Source: Tenebrio molitor (lineage: Eukaryota; Arthropoda; Insecta; Coleoptera; Tenebrionidae). From it: 64,000 bases of DNA. The notes below the pieces were generated by a model. The model did no database searches, was not told where the DNA came from, and saw only the letters and a list, made by a program, of their open reading frames with translations. Each line of letters begins with the position of its first letter. Position 1 is the stretch's first letter. Of this stretch, positions 63,334 through 64,000 are shown piece after piece. The stretch spans positions 15,562,001-15,626,000 of the forward strand of contig NC_091054.1 in assembly GCF_963966145.1 (NCBI RefSeq), read 5' to 3'. Position numbers and translations under genes: made by a program.

Positions 63334-63855
63334 TGTATTAACATAATGAGAGCATTAGAAAAGTTACTACGAAAAAACTCCTGTTTTACCGTAAGAATGT
63401 CTGGTTATGTTTAGGTATGATATCGACGGCACCACTTAGCAAGTTGTTTTAATTGCACACAACTTTATAAATACAAAAGAAATCCATTATAACTTTCTCA
63501 CTATGGTAATTGACACACAGATGCATCAATTTACGAAATGACTATTGGTTTTCGAATTAATTTGGATATCTTTTTAAAATCATTTCAGATCCTAGATCCT
63601 AGTCGATGTTTCTGTCACACCTTTACCGGGGATATTATTTTGATGAATACTATATTGTATACTCTGATATAAATTTACAATTACTAACAATTAAAAAAGG
63701 TAATAGAAGTGAAAAACCCTGCCTAGTAACAGACAAGAAAACAGTGGAGAAGACACAACAATGGAACAAATTATCTTTTTTTTTGCTGTCATTATTCTTA
63801 TTTGTTTTTCTAGTTTGCAAATATGTATTGATGTGATGTGACACTTTGGTTTTCG
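63334..63855. other. no supported gene
   Basis: A 76-codon frame (63606-63836) ends in a hydrophobic stretch but starts at a non-ATG codon and has no other support. Confidence 0.3.
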
Positions 63856-63925
63856 GGCCCCGCGTTGGGTGCCACTTTGTAGTAGACGTGGTGGTTAAAT
63901 TGTGGCGCGCAACGTGGGGTCCACA
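63856..63925. repeat. inverted pair resembling retroelement primer-binding sequence
   Basis: GGGCCCCGCGTTGGGTGCCA and, inverted about 25 bp later, TGGCGCGCAACGTGGGGTCC match at about 17 of 21 positions. TGGCGCxCAACGTGGGG is the look of an LTR-retrotransposon primer-binding site. The window ends soon after, so no element can be delimited. Confidence 0.35.
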
Positions 63926-64000
63926 GGCAAAAGTGTTCCAGAGGCTTAAAAAATCGCTGCTTATTTTACTAACGAGATGATAAAAATAGGGAGAACAACG

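Noticed and set aside
63606..63836. 76-codon frame ending in a hydrophobic stretch (possible tail-anchored protein)
   Set aside because: Non-ATG start, AT-driven hydrophobicity, no splice or promoter evidence.
1..64000. tRNA, rRNA or CRISPR features
   Set aside because: No cloverleaf with a GGTTCGAATC-type arm, no rRNA-like block and no regularly spaced short direct repeats were seen by eye; a tRNAscan/Infernal run would be decisive.

Overview
The window looks like nuclear DNA from an insect, most likely a beetle. The coding exons resemble animal NAD kinase and the proteasome activator REG-gamma. They have GT-AG introns, AATAAA signals and insect core-promoter motifs such as TATCGATA. The background is AT-rich and packed with DNA transposons. 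The species assignment is an inference; no search was possible.

Host genes. (1) NAD kinase (+ strand) runs from about 3826 to 24044 in five coding exons. An 18.5-kb intron (4141-22680) separates exon 2 from the catalytic exon, and an 83-nt exon exists in two homologous versions that look mutually exclusive. (2) Inside that intron, on the same strand, lie two intact, intronless, GC-rich hAT-transposase-like genes (9912-12005 and 17745-19832). They share upstream sequence with an RFX X-box motif and both lack one expected catalytic Asp, so they look like a domesticated, duplicated gene pair. (3) An intronless PSME3/REG-gamma gene lies at 38774-39499 (+). (4) A small PH-domain protein gene lies at 60868-53967 (- strand) in three coding exons, with a GC-rich promoter near 60.9-61.1 kb.

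Mobile DNA. Most of the rest is transposon-derived. There are about 20 short inverted-repeat elements, most with TA target duplications; two hAT-type elements with 8-bp duplications; a Tc1 element with two nonsense codons; and a nearly full-length non-LTR retrotransposon (27.5-31.5 kb) with one stop in each ORF, sitting in a THAP/P-element-like relic. A second LINE fragment lies at 48.5-49.3 kb, with transposase relics at 21 and 56 kb. Nesting is extreme at 41.8-45.2, 49.9-53.6 and 32.8-35.6 kb, and at 46.1-47.3 kb four elements stand end to end sharing single TA dinucleotides.

How it fits together: NADK supplies NADP(H). The hAT-derived pair probably acts as DNA-binding nuclear proteins with their own promoters, REG-gamma activates the 20S proteasome, and the PH protein is of unknown function. 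No operon-like linkage is expected. No tRNA, rRNA or CRISPR array was seen.
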